Assembly: GCA_943704415.1 (NCBI GenBank)
Contig: CALSCO010002234.1
Span: forward strand, 1-40,494
From: Parvularia atlantis
Taxonomy: Eukaryota > Opisthokonta > Rotosphaerida
Reading direction: 5' to 3'
DNA: 40,494 bases
Shown here one piece after another: positions 31,801-40,494 of the stretch. Position 1 is the first letter of the stretch. The number at the start of each line of letters is the position of its first letter. Below the pieces are notes generated by a model. It was not told the DNA's origin, did not search any database, and was given only the letters and a program-made list of their open reading frames with translations. A program made the translations under genes and the position numbers.

Positions 31801-33545
31801 CCGGGCTGCGGCGTCGTGTTGTCCAGCGCGGCCGAGTTGTTGCGGAAGACGCAGCCGCTGACCGTGACGGGCACTGTGCGCGGCGGCGCGGGCTCTGTCA
31901 GTGGATGACGTGCGCGGCGGGCTGCGTTGCGCGACGCACCGCCGATGAAGAGCAGCGCCATCGCGCCGCCGCTCAGGCCGCTGCGGCTGTTGACGAAGCT
32001 CGAGTCGGTGATGCTCAGTGTGCCTGCGGGTGCGCCGTTTGTCACGCGAGGCAGGAAGCGGTAGGACGGCCCTGCGCGCACCAGCGACGTTGGTGATGTA
32101 GACCGCGCCGCCCGTGCCGCGCGCCTTGCTGCTGTCAAACGTGCAGCGGTCGACGACGATCGCTGAGCGAGTGGGGGGGCCACGTGAGCATGCCGCAAAA
32201 CGGCGACGATGGTCGGACGCACGGCCGGCGATGGCGTAGAGCAGGAGTGCGCCGCCGTTGGCGTCGCCCGCGACCTCATTGCCGACAAAGTACGAGTCTG
32301 TGATCGTCACGGCGCCTGCGAGCGAGGCGGCGTCACCGCGTTGGGCAGTGCGCGACAGGCGGACCGCGAACCGCCGGTAAAGGCCACAGCGATGGCGCCG
32401 CCCCCGTGCGTCTGCATGCCGGGCGCGGGCGCGGCGATCGAGCGGCCATTGCCGGTGAACGTGCAGTCGTCGACGAGCAGCGTGAAGGCGTCGGCGGTGC
32501 TGAGCGGGAGCGCGAGCATGACGGGCGTGGGCGTCGCGCTGGCCACGGTCACATCGGCGGCACGTGCGACCACGCCGCCTGCGCGCTACACACGTTTCTG
32601 TCAGCACACGAGTGTCGCTGAGCCGGCGAGCACGCACCGCGGCGTCGTTCCGCGAAAACGTGCACCCGGTGAACGTGACGCTTGAGCTGCCCGCGCCAAA
32701 GACGACGCCGCCTGCGCGCCGCTCCGTGTCAGCGCATGCCGCGCGTGCAAAAGCGAGCATGCCGTAGTAGGCGCGGTTGCTCTCGAAGACGCTCGCGTGC
32801 GCCGTGAAGGTGGCCGTGCCGTCGAGCTTGGCGACGCTGCCGAACACGTCGACGTCGAGCGCGCCGTTGCCGGTGAAGGTGCAGTCGTCGATGTCGATGG
32901 CGACCGTGTCGGTCGCGACGAAGATCTGCCGGTTGCCCGTGAACGTCGCCGCGTCGGCCTCGATTGTAGCGTTGCCGCTCGCTTCGACCATGAGCCCGTT
33001 GTTTTCAAAGTGCACGTTGCTGCACGTGTGCGCATGCGGTGAGCAAGCGGTAGACGCGCGGGTGCATGACGTGGCGCACATGAAGACGAGGCGCGCGTTG
33101 CCCTCCATCTCGAACACGGGCGCGCCCGACGTGCAGTTCACGAGCACAATGTCCTTGAGTGTCAGCAGGCTGTCGTCCTGCGGCGCGCTCAGCTGAGCAC
33201 GCGGTCGGCGGCTGAAACAGGGGCCTGCGCGCACGATGATGCGGAAGGCGGGCACGGCGGCCGCGGTCGGGTCGCACGACAGGACGGCGCGCCGGCCGAG
33301 CGCCGGGTTCGGAAAGACGATGTACTCCTCGTCGCCGCTGACGAGCAGCGTACCGAACGAGCCGAGAGAGGCGTCGTCGTTCTGCCGTGCGTGTGTGTGT
33401 GTGTGTGTGTGTGTGAGCTGTTGTTGGGCGCGCCCGAGCCGAACGGCGTGCGCACGTCGAGGATGATGTCGACCGAGTTGGCTGCAGCAAGCGTGGCCGT
33501 CACCAGCAGCAGCGCGCACGCTAGCCGCGCCAGCCGCGATGCCAT
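25837..33545 (-). CDS. PMP beta-helix / EGF / class C GPCR chimera
   Basis: A very large cell-surface protein. The signal peptide is MASRLARLACALLLVTATLA (from 33545). About 33350-28600 is a beta-helix of PMP (polymorphic outer membrane protein) repeats with FxxN/GGA(I/V) signatures: CTFTGNGALDV, NNARGHGGAVFLDS, GNGGAVRAF, GDGGAVYATGRAQV, GGSGGAIALAEL. An Ig-like stretch follows (LRDALNQPFNDGTSVAL ~28390), then an EGF-like unit (CPLGCAAGQGVCAREDTC and ECAAGFVGVGCE ~27980). Seven membrane helices occupy ~27600-26600, including YSIASIVALAITAGLLFLV (TM1), AQSVFTALMYAFNGALLVLA (TM5), IRIFLAVVCFACIAVLP (TM6) and VVRSFGVIVAIMASLYLIL (TM7). TM5-6 resemble GABA-B-type 7TM_3 receptors. The cytoplasmic tail continues ~26560-25837 without a domain I recognise. 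There are many short introns; intron 1 holds a (CA)n tract. Confidence 0.82.
33387..33414 (-). repeat. (GT)n/(CA)n tract in intron 1 of the PMP-GPCR gene
   Basis: On the sense strand the intron opens GTGCGCACG after ...VDIILD, runs through a CA tract and ends GCACGGCAG before NDDASLGSFG. The plus strand shows the GT version. Confidence 0.85.
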
Positions 33546-33817
33546 CCTGTGCGCGTGCGCGTGCGTGGCGCCGTTAGCTTGATTAGCGCGGAACGCTAGC
33601 GGGAGCCACGTCTTTGACTGCATTCTCAGACGCGCAGCAAGCATGGTCGGTGGCGTGCGGCGCGCTCGCCAAGTTGCTGACGCCGCCGCACCGCCCGCAC
33701 CGCCGCGCCGCCCTACCGCCCTGCCGGTTGTCGCGTTGCGCTTACGCGTCGCCTGTGCTGCTCGCTGCCCGACACGACCCGGCTGCGCTGCGCGTGTGTC
33801 GCCAGTCCGGGCAACTG
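33546..33817. other. Divergent intergenic region, ~272 bp
   Basis: Lies between the PMP-GPCR start (minus) and elongin B start (plus). No clear motif or exon was identified. It is one of only two divergent gaps here wide enough for conventional promoters. Confidence 0.5.
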
Positions 33818-34317
33818 ATGTACGTGCGCGCCAAGCGCGAGCGCACGACGGTCTTTGTCGAGTGCCGGGTGCGCGGCGTGCGCTGCGGCCCGCGCCTGTG
33901 TGTGGCCAGGCCGGTGACGCGGTGTGCGTGCACAGAGCAAAGACACGGTCGCGTCAGTCAAGGCGACGCTCGCGGGCATCATCGGGCGTGACGTGCACGG
34001 GCTGCGTCTGCTCGGCGCGGCGCAGCAGCCGCTGGGCGAGCAGAGCACACTCGAGGAGGCGCAGGTGCCGAGCACGTCGGTCGTGTACTACGTGCTGCGG
34101 GACAACCGTGGCGGTGCGCTCGGGGCCGACGCCGGCCGTGCGCGGGGCGCTGAGCACGGTGTGGCGCTTAGAATGGGAGAACGTCGACATCCCGGCGGCC
34201 GAGAACGACGCGCCGGACGACGAGGACGACGAGGACGACGAGGATGAGGCGGAGGCCAACAACGACGCGATGGCCGGCGCGGGCGCGGGCGCGGGCGGGC
34301 GCAACAAGGCATCATGA
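33818..34317 (+). CDS. ELOB: Elongin B (ubiquitin-like adaptor)
   Basis: Ubiquitin-like partner of elongin C in cullin-RING ligases and the elongin complex. Exon 1 starts MYVRAKRERTTVFVECR, matching the recalled human MDVFLMIRRHKTTIFTDAK. After an intron of about 67 nt comes SKDTVASVKATLAGIIGRDV, then LRLLGAAQQPLGEQSTLEEA, the KxxVEGI / RL / L-x-D-x-x-TL pattern. A second intron with acceptor GCGCTTAG leads to EWENVDIPAAENDAPDDEDD. The acidic C-terminal tail ends GAGGRNKAS. Length (about 120 residues) is close to human elongin B. Alternative: another divergent ubiquitin-like protein, but the N-terminal match and the lack of a diglycine end favour elongin B. Confidence 0.85.
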
Positions 34318-34367
34318 GAGCGTGACTTCTGTTCTGTTTCTTCGCCGACGCCGGCGACGCCGGCTCA

Positions 34368-35505
34368 TCACGCGGCCTTGGCTGCCTTGGGCGAGCGGTC
34401 CGGGAAGAGCACGCTGACGGCCGTGCTGCCGATGATCGCAGCCCTGCGCGTGCGCATGAGCGGTGGCTGCGAGCGGCTAGCGCGCACACCAGTACAGGTT
34501 CAGCAGCGTCATGACGACGCCGAGCGTGAACTGGACGTGCGCCGCGGTCGAGCCCTCCCACATGCGGTAGTTGATCACGGCGCTCCACAGCTGTGCGCGG
34601 CGGTGAGCAGCGCTGGTGCGACACGCGAGCCCACGGGCACCATCAGCGGGAGGCTCAGCGGCCGGCTGAGCGTGAACGAGGCCACGAAGAGCATGTCGAT
34701 CCAGCGCCGCGGCCGCTGCACCTTCTCGGCGAACCAGCGCAGGTTGAGGAACGGCGTCGAGAGCTCGCCGAGGAGCGCCCACCTTGCGTTAAGTGCGCGC
34801 GTGCGTGCGTGCGTCAGCCATGCACACGCGGCGGAGTGGCGGCCGCAATGCGCACATGTTGTAGAACAGGAACGTCTGCTGGCTCAGGCAGAGCGTGTAG
34901 CTGACGATGACGACGCAGTGGTGCACCAGGTCCGGCGCGACCCACAGCGCCCCGCGCTCGTACACGATCACGATCAGGTCCTGTTCGGCGTGTCATGTGT
35001 ACATGCGCCGTCAACGTCTCTGCGTGCGCGCGCACCTGCAGGAAGTAGCCGAGGCTGCCGGCCACGACGAGCTCCATCGTCGCAGTCGAGCCGTGCACCA
35101 TCGCCGCGCGGTCGGCGTGGTCGAACGCGAGCATGGCGCTGCGCGATGCGCGATGTCAACAGCGCCCGATCACCGGCACGTCGGCGTGACGCACATCACC
35201 GCGCCCACGAACGTCACACCCGCGTGCACGCTCGACACCATGCGCGTGTCCCAGGCGGCCTTCTCGTCGCGCGGCATGCGCTGCGTGCGCGCGTGGGTGC
35301 GTGCGCGACGCGAGGGCGCGTGCCGATGTACCTGGTACACGCGCCCGCCAAGCCACTTGGACAGCATGCGCGAGGTCCAGTACAAGCCCCAGGAAGCGGC
35401 GAAGCTCACGGCGACGGCCTGCAGCCGCGGCCTCAGGTCCCCATCGGGCGCTGTGTGCAGCCTCGCGCGCACCGTGACGAGCGTGCGCGCCGCGAGTACG
35501 GTCAT
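34368..35505 (-). CDS. TLC-domain membrane protein (TLCD4/TMEM56-like)
   Basis: A multi-pass membrane protein with a TRAM-LAG1-CLN8 domain, probably in lipid homeostasis at the ER or plasma membrane. Start at 35505: MTVLAARTLVTVRARL, then RLQAVAVSFAASWGLYWTSR (TM). After introns: RMVSSVHAGVTFVGAVMCV (TM2), GSTATMELVVAGSLGYFLQ, then DLIVIVYERG and VHHCVVIVSYTLCLSQQTFL, which carries the paired-His TLC signature. LGELSTPFLNLRWF and FVASFTLSRPLSLPL complete the core. The last TM contains VQFTLGVVMTLLNLYWC and the final exon ends FPDRSPKAAKAA. ELSTPFLNLRWF is typical of the TLCD4 group rather than of ceramide synthases, which carry a Lag1 motif with HHxxT. Introns are about 50-85 nt. The stop is 50 bp from convergent elongin B; the start is 46 bp downstream of the PSMD8 stop. 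Confidence 0.85.
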
Positions 35506-35551
35506 CGGCGTGGCGGGTGATGCGGAACGGGCAAACTGATCGCCCCGAGTG

Positions 35552-36691
35552 CTACACAATGCGGTCTAGCTCCTGCGCGTAGCGCAGCATGTTGTCGATC
35601 ACGGCCGCCGAGGGGATATCGTCGCGCGTCTTCTTGGTCGTGGCCGTCTGGAACACGATCAGCCCCGCCGCGTGGTCGACCTGCCACTCGCGCTGCGGCG
35701 GCGGCGGCGACGCGTGAGCGACCGAGGGCGAGCACCGCGGCGCCGCCCGCGCACCTCGTCGCAGAAGCTCTGCAGCTCCACGGGGTCGTCAAAGAACATG
35801 AGCTTGGCGGCGTCGGCCAGCGGCAGCGTCTGGTAAGCGCTCTCGCTGCAGCTCGCAATCTCGCCCCTGCGACGCACGCTCAGCTACCCTCGACGGGCGC
35901 GGCACCGCGCACCGCATCGTGTGCACGAGGGTGTCCATGAAGAAGCCGTACTCGGGCGCGGGCACGGCCGTGCGGTGCTTGATGATCTGCGCCGCCGCGC
36001 TCAGGGACAGCGCCGCGCTAGACGCACGCCGCACCTTGTTGTACGCGCCCTCCATCAGCCACCGCTCGACCTCGACCGGGTGCCGCACGTGCACGTTGCC
36101 GTGCAGCGCGTCGGCCGGCAGGAGCTCGAGCTCGGTGTGGAACTCTGCGATGCGATTCTGGCGCACGGCTGCACCGTCAGCGCGACGATCGGCCGCTCGT
36201 GCAGCGCGTGCCTGTGCCAACAGCCGCAACAGGTTCAGGCCCACGAGCATCGACTGGCGCTCGGACGCGGGCAGGGCGAGGGCGCTGCGTCGCGCGCGCG
36301 GGTTCGCGTGTAAGCCTCGCGCTTACCAGCCGCCGCTGCGTCGCTTACTTGTCGTAGTAGAACGTCTTGAGCTGCGCCATGTACCGCTCGAACGCGCCGA
36401 CGTCGCGCGTGCGCAGGCTAAAGAGCGCACCGATCTCGAGGCCCTCGCGCGCCACCAGCAGCAGCTGTGGGTCGTGCGCCGCGCCGCGCGAGAGGAAGCC
36501 GAGCTTGGCGAGCGCAAGCTGCGTTCCCCGCGCCTCAGCAGCGCGGGCAGCAGGGCCGACGGACGCGCCTTGAGGCCCGACAGCAGCTGCGCGCACCGCG
36601 CGTCGTCCGAGCCCGGCCGCGCGTACTCGGCCCGCAGCGCCGCGAGGGCCTGCAGAGCCGCGCTGACGTCCGCCGTCGCACTCGCACTCAT
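35552..36691 (-). CDS. PSMD8: 26S proteasome lid subunit PSMD8/Rpn12
   Basis: Non-ATPase subunit that completes proteasome lid assembly. Family matches recalled from human: LLVAREGLEIGALFSLRTRD (~36440), GAFERYMAQLKTFYYD, MLVGLNLLRLLAQ (~36230), NRIAEFHTELELLPADALHG (~36140), HPVEVERWLMEGAYNKV, APEYGFFMDTLVHTMR, LPLADAAKLMFFDDPVELQS (~35810, the PCI winged-helix part) and the C-terminal YAQELDRIV. The start at 36691 (MSASATADVSAALQALAALR) is in frame. One intron (36158-36211, 54 nt) has a GC donor with a canonical AG acceptor and an internal GCTGAC; its position between LLAQ and NRIAEF matches the continuous human sequence. Divergent with NAF1 across 53 bp. Confidence 0.95.
36158..36211 (-). 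other. GC-AG intron of the PSMD8 gene
   Basis: Sense-strand donor CAG/GCACGCG, acceptor GTGCGCCAG/AAT, length 54 nt, with GCTGAC 20-odd nt before the acceptor. Removing it joins LLAQ to NRIAEFH in phase 0, exactly as in family members. No alternative GT donor in the exon end restores the protein. Confidence 0.8.
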
Positions 36692-36744
36692 GCCGCGGAT
36701 TGTGCGGGCGCGCGTGTGCTCGTGTTTCGGTGCACTTTGGCGCG

Positions 36745-38297
36745 ATGGACGCATCAGGCGCACCGGGCATGCCCGCGGACCCGGCCACGCGGCCCGCACC
36801 GCCGCGCGCGTCGCTCGTGTTTGCGGGCTACGGCAGCGACAGCGACGCGGACGACGAGCGGCGCGGGGACGCCGAGGAGGACGATGAGAGCGACGAAGGC
36901 CAGGGCGCGGCGGTGGTCGTGGACGACGTTGCGTTCGTTGCGGAGCTCGTCGGCGCGCTGCCGGACGTCCAGCGCGACCGCGACAGCGACGACGACGTCG
37001 TGGTCGAGACGGGCGTGGCGAGGGCGCCGGTGCCGCCGCGCGTGCCCGCAACCGACCGCATGCACGTCGACGACGACGACGACGACGATGACGACGACGA
37101 CGAGAGCAGCACAAGCAGCAGCAGCAGCAGCAGCAGCGACGGCGAGGGCGAGGCAGCAGCAGCAGCAGCAGCGGTCGCCGGCCGCACGCCGCGCCGCTCG
37201 GCCGACGCCGCCGACGCCGCCGACGCCGCCGACGACGACGACGAGGGCGGCCGCGAGCTCACGCCGCGCGACATCCGCACCAAGCACGAGCAGGACGAGC
37301 TGCCGCAGGTCGAGGAGTACACCGAGCCGCTGCCGGAGCACGTCGCGATTGTGCCGCTCGGCGTCGTGCACGCGGTTGTTGACGCGGTCGTCGTGGTGCA
37401 AACGACGGCGCCGGGCGTCTCGGCGCTCGACGCGGGCTCGCTGCTGTGCTTCCGCAACCGGCACGTGCTCGGCAAGGTCTGTGCGCGTCCGTGTTCGCGC
37501 TCGTCGTCTGTCACTCACTCGCACGGCGGCAGGTGTACGAGACGTTCGGGCCCGTGCCGCAGCCGCTGTACAGCGTGCTGTTCAACGCGCCGGGCAAGAT
37601 CGACCGCAGCGTCGTCGTGCTCGGCGCGCCCGTGTTCCACGCGCCGTCGTACGCGTCGTACGTGTTCCCCGAGCAGCTGCTGACGGCGCGCGGCTCGGAC
37701 GCGTCCAATCTCTTTGACGAAGAGGTCGACGACGAGGTGCACGCGCCGGGCAAGTGCACAGCGCGCGTGTGCTGACCGGTGCGTGCAGGAGTGCGAGTTT
37801 TCCGACGACGAGAAGGAGATGGAGCACCGGCGGCAGCTCAAACAGGCGCGGCGAGGCGGGCCTGTGCGGCAACCCGGGTGCGCACGGCGCACGGTATGTG
37901 CAGCGACGTTGACAATACCATGGGCAGGGCGGACGTCGAGCAGGCACGGCGGCCGCCCGCGTCTCCGCGTGGCGGGCGCGGCGCGGGGCGGCCACGCGGG
38001 CCAGGCCGGCCCATGCGCCCGCCGCAGGCCATCCCGCAGCTCCCGCCCGTGCCGCAGCTGCCGAGCACCGCCGCATACTACTGGGGCGCGCCCGCGCCGG
38101 CGGCGTCGCACATGCCACCGCCGCTGCTGCCGGCCGCCGCCGCTGCGCACGGCTACGTCTACGGCTACGCCTGGCCCGTGCCGCAGCCCGTGTACGCGAT
38201 GGCCCCGCCGCGGCCGCGGCCCGCCCCGAGCGCCCTGCCGTCGCTGCCGTCGCTTCCGGGCGCGCCCGGCGGGCCACCGGCGGCCGGGCGGCCGTGA
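36745..38297 (+). CDS. NAF1: H/ACA snoRNP assembly factor NAF1
   Basis: Nuclear chaperone that loads dyskerin onto nascent H/ACA RNAs before GAR1 replaces it. The N-terminal half is acidic, with an eleven-Asp run (37069-37101), a Ser run and Ala tracts. The Gar1/Naf1 beta-barrel starts near 37300: DELPQVEEYTEPLPEHVAIV, then SLLCFRNRHVLGK, a 56-nt intron (37477-37532), VYETFGPVPQPLYSVLF, PSYASYVFPEQLL and RGSDASNLFDEEV. A 52-nt intron (37737-37788) leads into ECEFSDDEKEMEHRRQ, the conserved FSDDEKE segment. A 50-nt intron (37878-37927) precedes a Gly/Arg and Pro-rich tail (SPRGGRGAGRPRGPGRP, then YYWGAPAPAAS). Pro-rich tails are usual in NAF1. Convergent with the ELAV-like gene, 75 bp apart. 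Confidence 0.95.
37069..37160 (+). repeat. GAC and AGC codon runs (poly-Asp, poly-Ser)
   Basis: GAC runs near 37069-37101 give eleven Asp in a row; AGC runs at about 37106-37137 give Ser tracts. These are in-frame low-complexity parts of the NAF1 acidic arm. A separate GCC-GAC-GCC repeat near 37203-37233 gives Asp-Ala-Ala units. Confidence 0.9.
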
Positions 38298-38372
38298 GGA
38301 CCGTGCTGTGTGTCCTGCTGCCGTGCGGATGCTCATCCTCACTTTTTTTCGGTGCTTACGGGGGCACAGAGT

Positions 38373-40026
38373 CTACGCGCCCTTGCTTTGCTTGAACGAG
38401 ACCTGGAGCGTCTTGCTGCCGATCTGCGCGCCGTTGAGCGCCGCAATGGCCAGGTCCGCGTCCTCAAGCTTGGCCATGTTGACGAATCCGTAGCCCTTGC
38501 ACAGCGCCGTGGCCAGGTCGCGCATGACCTGCCGCACAGCGTGAGTTCAGACGGGCTCAGCGGCCCGCGCACAGACACGCCCGCACCTTCACGTTGACGA
38601 CGGGCCCAAACTGGCTGAACAGCTGAAACATGTAGTTCTCGTCCGTCTGCGGCGGCAGGTTGTAGACAAACAAGCACACCGTGTGGGACAGGTCGCGCGT
38701 GAGACGCCCGGGCGCGACGTGGCTCCCAGGCGCGTCGAACAGCGCAGGTGGTGGCGTGGGCGGCGCGGCGGCGTACACGCTCGGCGGGTGTGCGTAGCTT
38801 GCGACGTACGGCGCGGGGTGCGGTGCGCACGGCGACGCTACACGCACGCGTCAGGGGGCTGCTGCACGGAGCACGCGAGGTGGTGCCACGCACGCGCAAA
38901 CGGGTGGTGATACGACGGCACACCGCCGCCGCCGCCGTACAGCCCAACCGGCCCGTAGCGCACGGCGCCGGCCCGCGCGGCCATGAGCGCCGGGTGCGTC
39001 TGCATGGCGGCGCGGCGCTCGCGTTGCTGCGGCGCGCGCGAGCGGCTGTGAGACGCAGAGCGGCGCAAGCACAGTGAGTGCACTGACGCACGTCCTCGGC
39101 CACGCGCACGACGAGCGGCTTGGACGCGCCCGTGAGAGACACGCCGTGCAGCGCGGCGACGGCGGCGTCGGCGCCCTCCTGTGTGTCGAAGCGCACAAAG
39201 CCGACGCAGCGGCTGAGCCGCGTGGACGGGTCTGACATGGGCACGGCCATCTCAGCGCGGGGTGTGGCGTTCGCCTGCACGACGACGCGCACCGTAGAGC
39301 ACTTTGGCCTCGGTCACGGGCCCGTATGGCTGGAAGAGCGCGCGCAGGTCGTCCGCGTTCATGTGCTGCTCGAGGCCCGCGACGTACAGGTTCGTGTGGC
39401 GCATCGCGCTGCCCTGCGGCCGCGCGACGGCGACCTGGCGCGGGCGCCCCGTGGTCAGTGCCGGCGCGGGGCCGATGCGCGCCGCACCTTGAGCGCCTTG
39501 TTCTCGACCTTGTACCCCGTCAGGCCCACGACGGCGCGCTGTGCGTCCGCGGCTGGTCGCGGGTTTCAGCGCGCGCATGCGTGCACATGCGAGCGCGCCG
39601 CCACCGCTCCTAAACTTGACGAAGCCGTAGCCCATGCTCTTGAGCGTGCCGCGCTCCTTCACGACCTTGACGCTCTCGAGCGGCCCGTACGGCTGGAACA
39701 GCTGCGAGCGCGCACGCGCGCGCGCACGTGTAAGTGCGACACAGCGCAGCGCGAGGAGCCACGCGCGAAACCTGCAGCAGCGAGCTCTCGTCGAAGCTGT
39801 TGGGCAGGTAGTTGACGATCAGGTTGGCCTCGGGCTCGTCGCTGCTGTCGACCTCGCGCTCGCCACCCTCGCCGCCGCCGCCGCCGCCGGTGCCGCTGGC
39901 CTCGTGCTCGCCGCCGCGCCCGCTCCCAGGCCCGCTGGCGGTGCCACCGTCGCGCTCGCGCTCATCGCCGTGCCGGCCGTTGAGGCTCACGCCGGCGAGC
40001 TCGGCCGTGGGCGGCAGCAGGGCCAT
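38373..40026 (-). CDS. ELAV/Hu-type RNA-binding protein with three RRMs
   Basis: Probably binds U- or AU-rich elements in mRNA. From the start at 40026 (MALLPPTAELAGVSLNGR), a Gly/Glu-rich arm leads to RRM1: RNP2 LIVNYLP and, after an intron, RNP1 MGYGFVKF (~39620). RRM2 has RNP2 LYVAGLEQHM (~39390) and RNP1 CVGFVRF (~39200). A linker with Tyr/Gly/Pro-rich sequence (RYGPVGLYGGGGG, YVASYAHPPSVYAAAPP) leads to RRM3: RNP2 CLFVYNLPPQTDENYMFQLF (~38650) and RNP1 GYGFVNM (~38480), ending KTLQVSFKQSKGA. The two-RRM / linker / RRM3 plan, LIVNYLP and the LFVYNLPP...CKG(Y/F)GFV third RRM are the ELAV signature; CELF proteins are the main alternative. Several introns of about 60-110 nt interrupt the RRMs. 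An upstream in-frame Met at 40071 is possible but less likely. Confidence 0.9.
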
Positions 40027-40494
40027 CGCCGGGCGCTGTGCAGGTGCGGGTCGCTCGCGGGCGCGGATCACGCGCGGTGTAGCCCTGCGCGTGCCGTACG
40101 CGCGAGCACGCGGGCCATATCAAAACACACCAACTCCTGTCACGCAGGCCGAAACCGCGGTGAACCCCACTGCGCGCGCCCGCGCCGCCGCAGCACAGGC
40201 GGCGCAGCACGACCACGAGCGCGCGCACCCCCGCGGCCCCCAGCAAGCCACACGTGCGCAGCGCCAGCCACGGCCGCGGTCCGCTCACGCCACACCCGCG
40301 CCGCCCCGTCGCAAATCTTCGCGTGCCCCTCGAGACCGATATGGCGTGCTCCAGCTTTGAGAACGCTCGAGCGTCAGTGTGACGACGCTGAGGGCTGCAT
40401 GGACACACCGGCGGCGCGGCGCCAGGGCCCGGCGGGGCGGGCGGCGGCGGCGGCGGCGGGGCGGGCGCCTCGGACAGTGAGGCGCCAGTGTCAG
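40027..40494. other. Terminal ~470 bp, mostly intergenic; possible start of a plus-strand gene
   Basis: No recognisable domain in either strand. On the plus strand ATG at 40400 opens MDTPAARRQGPAG and continues to the window end in a Gly/Ala/Arg-rich frame, while another frame reads GASDSEAPVS. Either could be the low-complexity N-terminus of a gene beyond the window. The long minus-strand reading frame over this region looks like chance in GC-rich DNA. Confidence 0.3.

Noticed and set aside
28600-33350. PMP repeats as evidence of bacterial contamination or a recent chlamydial transfer
   Set aside because: The repeats are interrupted by the same short CTSAC-containing introns as all other genes and share a gene with a GPCR domain, so they belong to the eukaryotic genome. 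An ancient transfer cannot be judged by eye.
36754-37524. Minus-strand Val-rich frame opposite NAF1
   Set aside because: Antisense of poly-Asp; NAF1 motifs on the plus strand decide the coding strand.
1-40494. Transposons, retroelements, viral remnants, tRNA or rRNA genes
   Set aside because: No reverse transcriptase, transposase, integrase or capsid motif, no long terminal or inverted repeats, and no tRNA cloverleaf was recognised on either strand.

Overview
The window is nuclear DNA from a GC-rich, gene-dense unicellular eukaryote. Genes are split by many very small introns (mostly about 35-80 nt) that start GTGCG/GTGCA and end with a CTGAC- or CTCAC-like branch motif 10-20 nt before the AG. 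The gene content is eukaryotic: PP2A B56, PSMD8/Rpn12, NAF1, elongin B, an ELAV/Hu RNA-binding protein, Phafin, mitochondrial mL46, a TKL receptor kinase and a class C GPCR. Elongin B, ELAV-type RRMs, PSI/IPT ectodomains and the TKL kinase suggest a protist near Obazoa/Amoebozoa (apusomonad-like would fit), but I cannot fix the taxon from sequence alone. No tRNA, rRNA, CRISPR array, transposon or viral element was recognised.

Layout. 107-7302 (all minus): a multi-BRCT scaffold, the PP2A B56 subunit and an AlkB dioxygenase. 7315-14084 (alternating strands): an RPA70-like multi-OB protein (+), Phafin (-), mL46 (+), an acidic Asp-rich protein (-) and a stand-alone subtilase propeptide-like protein (+). 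14646-18536: two C2H2 zinc-finger genes (+) and a ketopantoate reductase (-). 18853-33545: two very large receptor genes placed tail to tail, a propeller-like/PSI/IPT receptor with a TKL kinase (+) and a PMP beta-helix/EGF/7TM class C GPCR (-). 33818-40026: elongin B (+), a TLC-domain membrane protein (-), PSMD8 (-), NAF1 (+) and an ELAV-like protein (-). The last ~470 bp is mostly upstream sequence with at most the start of another plus-strand gene.

Intergenic gaps are tiny. Convergent neighbours are 36-131 bp apart, tandem ones 34-150 bp, and two divergent pairs have start codons only 12 bp and 9 bp apart. The most unusual proteins are the PMP-GPCR chimera, the plexin/Met-like ectodomain on a TKL kinase, and the orphan subtilase prodomain. 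The first four genes lean towards DNA maintenance and signalling (BRCT, B56, AlkB, OB-fold). The rest are general housekeeping genes interspersed with the receptors.

CDS coordinates run from start codon to stop codon and include introns. Exon joins were inferred by eye from GT(GC)-AG borders, reading frame and homology to remembered family sequences; no search was run.
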